Shown: piece by piece, positions 6,602 through 8,343 of the stretch
How positions within the stretch are numbered: the stretch's first letter is position 1
How the letters are laid out: every line of letters begins with the position of its first letter
Assembly (NCBI GenBank): GCA_030149585.1
Contig: JASFBJ010000158.1
Span: 1-8,343 of the forward strand
Direction: 5' to 3'
Source of the DNA: Desulfobacterales bacterium
GTDB taxonomy: Bacteria; Desulfobacterota; Desulfobacteria; Desulfobacterales; JASFBJ01
DNA length: 8,343 nt
Position numbers and translations under genes: made by a program
The notes under the pieces: model-generated
Databases searched by the model: none
Seen by the model: the letters and a program-made list of their open reading frames with translations, nothing else
Told to the model about the DNA's origin: nothing

Positions 6602-7531
6602 ATGATTATTCAAGAAAACGGCGAAATTGCCGACGGAATTTATAGCCTGGGGTCAACCTGGGCGCCCTTATTCTTAATAGATGGAGAAAATCCAGTGCTG
6701 ATTGATGCCGGGTTTTCATTTTTAGGTGAAATTTATGCCCGGGAAATAAGAAAAATTACAGGTACCCGCCAACCATCCTGTTTGGTGCTAACGCATGCCC
6801 ATTTTGATCATTGCGGAGCGGCCGGTGTACTGAAATCCATTTTTCCGAAATTAAAGATAGCTGCCTCAGCCAAAGCAAAAAAAATACTTCAACGCCCCAA
6901 TGCCGTTAAACTCATCAAACAATTAAATAAGGAAGCAGCAGATGGAGCCCGTGAATCCGGTCTTGATCTTGGTCTTAAGGACTGGCGCTCTTTTGAACCT
7001 TTTGAAGTGGATATTACACTGAAAGAAGGTTCAACCATACGCATCTCTGAAAATTGTATATTAAAAGCCCTTGAAACTCCCGGACATACCTGGGATTGCC
7101 TGAGCTATTATATTGACCCCCAAAAGGCCTTATTTACAGGAGAAGCTGCTGGTATTGCAGGTCATAACGGCCATATCTATTCAGAGTGGCTCGTTAATTA
7201 TGACAGTTATTATAAATCCTTAAAAAAACTGAGCCAACTGGATGTAATGGTCCTTGGGCCGGGGCATAATTTTATTTTTACTGAAAAAGACGCCCGGCAA
7301 TATCTTCAGGCATCCTTAAAAGAATGCGTAAAATATCTGGCCTTAATTGTAAACTGTCTGGCAGAGGAAAATAAAGATTTGCAACAGGTTGCAAATCGGA
7401 TAAAAAAACTGGAATATGATCAGCAACCAGAGCCCAAACAGACCGAGTCCGCGTATATGCTCAACCTTAAAGCCAGAATTAAAACAGTCCTGCGACGCGT
7501 GGAAAAGGAAGAAAAAATGGCCAAAAAATAG
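6602..7531 (+). CDS. Metallo-beta-lactamase-fold hydrolase (second of a tandem pair)
   Basis: This 309-residue protein repeats the plan of its upstream neighbour. The HxHxDH motif is THAHFDHCG (H65, H67, D69, H70), then H162 in ETPGHTWD, Glu181 in FTGEAAG and H222 in GPGHN. The spacing of the motifs and an 87-residue, mainly helical, Lys/Glu-rich C-terminal extension parallel the first MBL protein, so the two are probably diverged paralogues. Both carry Gly-Glu where most of the fold has Gly-Asp. The ATG at 6602 is preceded by AGGA at 6589-6592, 9 nt away. The substrate is unknown; a role in thioester or lactone hydrolysis linked to the operon is inferred from position only. It is the last gene of the cluster and ends one base from the stop codon of the convergent crotonase gene. 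No intrinsic terminator is visible after it. Confidence 0.9.
   Translation: MIIQENGEIADGIYSLGSTWAPLFLIDGENPVLIDAGFSFLGEIYAREIRKITGTRQPSCLVLTHAHFDHCGAAGVLKSIFPKLKIAASAKAKKILQRPNAVKLIKQLNKEAADGARESGLDLGLKDWRSFEPFEVDITLKEGSTIRISENCILKALETPGHTWDCLSYYIDPQKALFTGEAAGIAGHNGHIYSEWLVNYDSYYKSLKKLSQLDVMVLGPGHNFIFTEKDARQYLQASLKECVKYLALIVNCLAEENKDLQQVANRIKKLEYDQQPEPKQTESAYMLNLKARIKTVLRRVEKEEKMAKK
7376..7397. repeat. 22-bp near-perfect palindrome in the second MBL gene
   Basis: GATTTGCAAC at 7376-7385 and its exact reverse complement GTTGCAAATC at 7388-7397 flank a 2-bp centre (AG). Ten uninterrupted paired bases with almost no spacer is typical of a binding site for a dimeric regulator and is unlikely by chance in a sequence this size. 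It lies in the 3' part of the coding sequence, about 135 bp before its stop, so it could also be incidental to the coding of DLQQVAN. I saw no second copy in the window. Confidence 0.6.
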
Positions 7532-7532
7532 A

Positions 7533-8339
7533 CTATTTACCTTGAAAGAGAGGTTTTCTTTTTTCCATAAAGGCGGTCATGGCTTCTGTGAGATCTTCAG
7601 ACAAAAGAATAGCTGAATTTTTTTGTGCAACATAGGCCAAACCAGGATATACACCATTATCACGCGAATAGTTGATCACATCCTTAACGCCCTGAACAGT
7701 TAAAGGCGCACACTCGGCTATCTGTTTTGCCAGCTCAAGGGCTTTGTCATAAAGCTCCTGACGATCCCGGCAAAGCCTGGTAATAAAGCCCATTTGCAAA
7801 GCTTCCCTGGCGGTGAAATCTCTGCCGCTAAGCGCCAGCTCTCTGAACCAGCCCTGCCCGATAATAGTCGGCAGGCGCTGCAAGGTGCCTAAATCTGCAA
7901 TTATGGCTATTCTGGTTTCGCGAATACTGAAAATAGTATCAGCTGCGGCAAATCTTATATCACAGGCACAAAGCAGATCCACACCACCACCGATACAATA
8001 ACTGTGAGCCGCTGCAATAACCGGTTTGCGACATCTTTCAATCACATTCATGCTCTCTTGCAGTTCAAGAATTTTAAGCCGTAAATTTTCCCTTGCAGCA
8101 GTATCTCCTTTGACAAATAAAGAGGCTGTTTCTTTTAAATCCAGTCCCGCAGTAAAACAAGGCCCTTCAGCTTTAATCACAACCACTCGAACAGCCGGAT
8201 CCTGGTCAAAATCTTTAAACAAACTCACCAATTCACTGAAAAATGAAAATCCCATGGTATTACGTTTTTCAGGCTGGTTAAATGTGAGCCAGGCAATATG
8301 ATCTTTTTTTTCTACTTTAAAGGGGCTGCTGTCAGTCAT
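7533..8339 (-). CDS. Crotonase-family enzyme, delta3,5-delta2,4-dienoyl-CoA isomerase type
   Basis: This complete 268-residue enoyl-CoA hydratase/isomerase family protein starts at an ATG only four bases from the window edge, so its ribosome binding site and promoter cannot be seen. Family landmarks are NQPEKRN (21-27), the oxyanion-hole segment CFTAGLDL (61-68), and CIGGGVDLLCACDIRFAAAD (115-134). The active-site pattern matches mammalian dienoyl-CoA isomerase (ECH1): Asp121 in GGVD, Glu141 in IRETR and Asp149 in IADLGTLQRLP correspond to the three acidic residues of that enzyme, and GTLQRLP is a shared segment. Ordinary enoyl-CoA hydratases use two glutamates instead. The likely reaction is shifting double bonds in 3,5-dienoyl-CoA during unsaturated fatty-acid oxidation. 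A hydratase role on a related substrate cannot be excluded. It converges on the MBL gene with one base between stops. Confidence 0.9.
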   Translation of the reverse strand: MTDSSPFKVEKKDHIAWLTFNQPEKRNTMGFSFFSELVSLFKDFDQDPAVRVVVIKAEGPCFTAGLDLKETASLFVKGDTAARENLRLKILELQESMNVIERCRKPVIAAAHSYCIGGGVDLLCACDIRFAAADTIFSIRETRIAIIADLGTLQRLPTIIGQGWFRELALSGRDFTAREALQMGFITRLCRDRQELYDKALELAKQIAECAPLTVQGVKDVINYSRDNGVYPGLAYVAQKNSAILLSEDLTEAMTAFMEKRKPLFQGK

Positions 8340-8343
8340 TTTT

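Noticed and set aside
7544..7566. Purine run followed by T-run near the convergent stops as a terminator
   Set aside because: Pairing is weak, includes wobble and uses the T-run itself in the stem; it lies within the crotonase coding sequence.
2379..8339. Canonical leucine/isovalerate (liu) degradation operon
   Set aside because: No isovaleryl-CoA dehydrogenase or methylcrotonyl-CoA carboxylase is present, the lyase lacks the catalytic cysteine, and the crotonase is of isomerase type on the opposite strand.

Overview
The window looks like a piece of a moderately AT-rich bacterial chromosome. It holds five complete genes, one gene cut by the left edge, and one 361-bp non-coding stretch. Gene content (acetoacetyl-CoA synthetase, an HMG-CoA-lyase-like enzyme, a dienoyl-CoA-isomerase-type crotonase) suggests an acyl-CoA-degrading heterotroph. 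A Desulfobacterota-type (former deltaproteobacterial) anaerobe is my best guess, but this rests on general impression and not on a marker gene. There are no RNA genes, insertion sequences, phage genes or CRISPR arrays that I can see.

Layout: (1) positions 1-2017, + strand, the C-terminal 671 residues of a large, acidic, aromatic-rich protein of unknown function, closed by a strong intrinsic terminator at 2039-2072. (2) 2018-2378, a non-coding regulatory stretch with a 14-bp tandem duplication enclosed by a 9-bp inverted repeat, a plausible sigma70-type promoter overlapping the duplication, a hairpin and a small dyad. (3) 2379-7531, a four-gene co-directional cluster with gaps of 49, 44 and 29 nt: acetoacetyl-CoA synthetase, an HMG-CoA-lyase-like DRE-TIM enzyme, and two consecutive metallo-beta-lactamase-fold hydrolases. 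(4) 7533-8339, - strand, a complete crotonase-family gene that meets the operon tail to tail with a single base between the two stop codons.

How the genes may work together: on paper the set resembles the end of leucine/isovalerate degradation (hydratase, HMG-CoA lyase, acetoacetate activation). Two details argue against simply calling it that. The lyase-like protein lacks the catalytic cysteine and a metal-ligand asparagine of true HMG-CoA lyases. The crotonase carries the Asp/Glu/Asp set of delta3,5-delta2,4-dienoyl-CoA isomerases instead of looking like a methylglutaconyl-CoA hydratase. The two MBL proteins share an unusual Gly-Glu in place of the usual Gly-Asp metal-ligand motif. The most interesting reading is therefore an uncharacterised acetoacetate/acyl-CoA pathway with a neofunctionalised lyase and a pair of dedicated hydrolases (inference).
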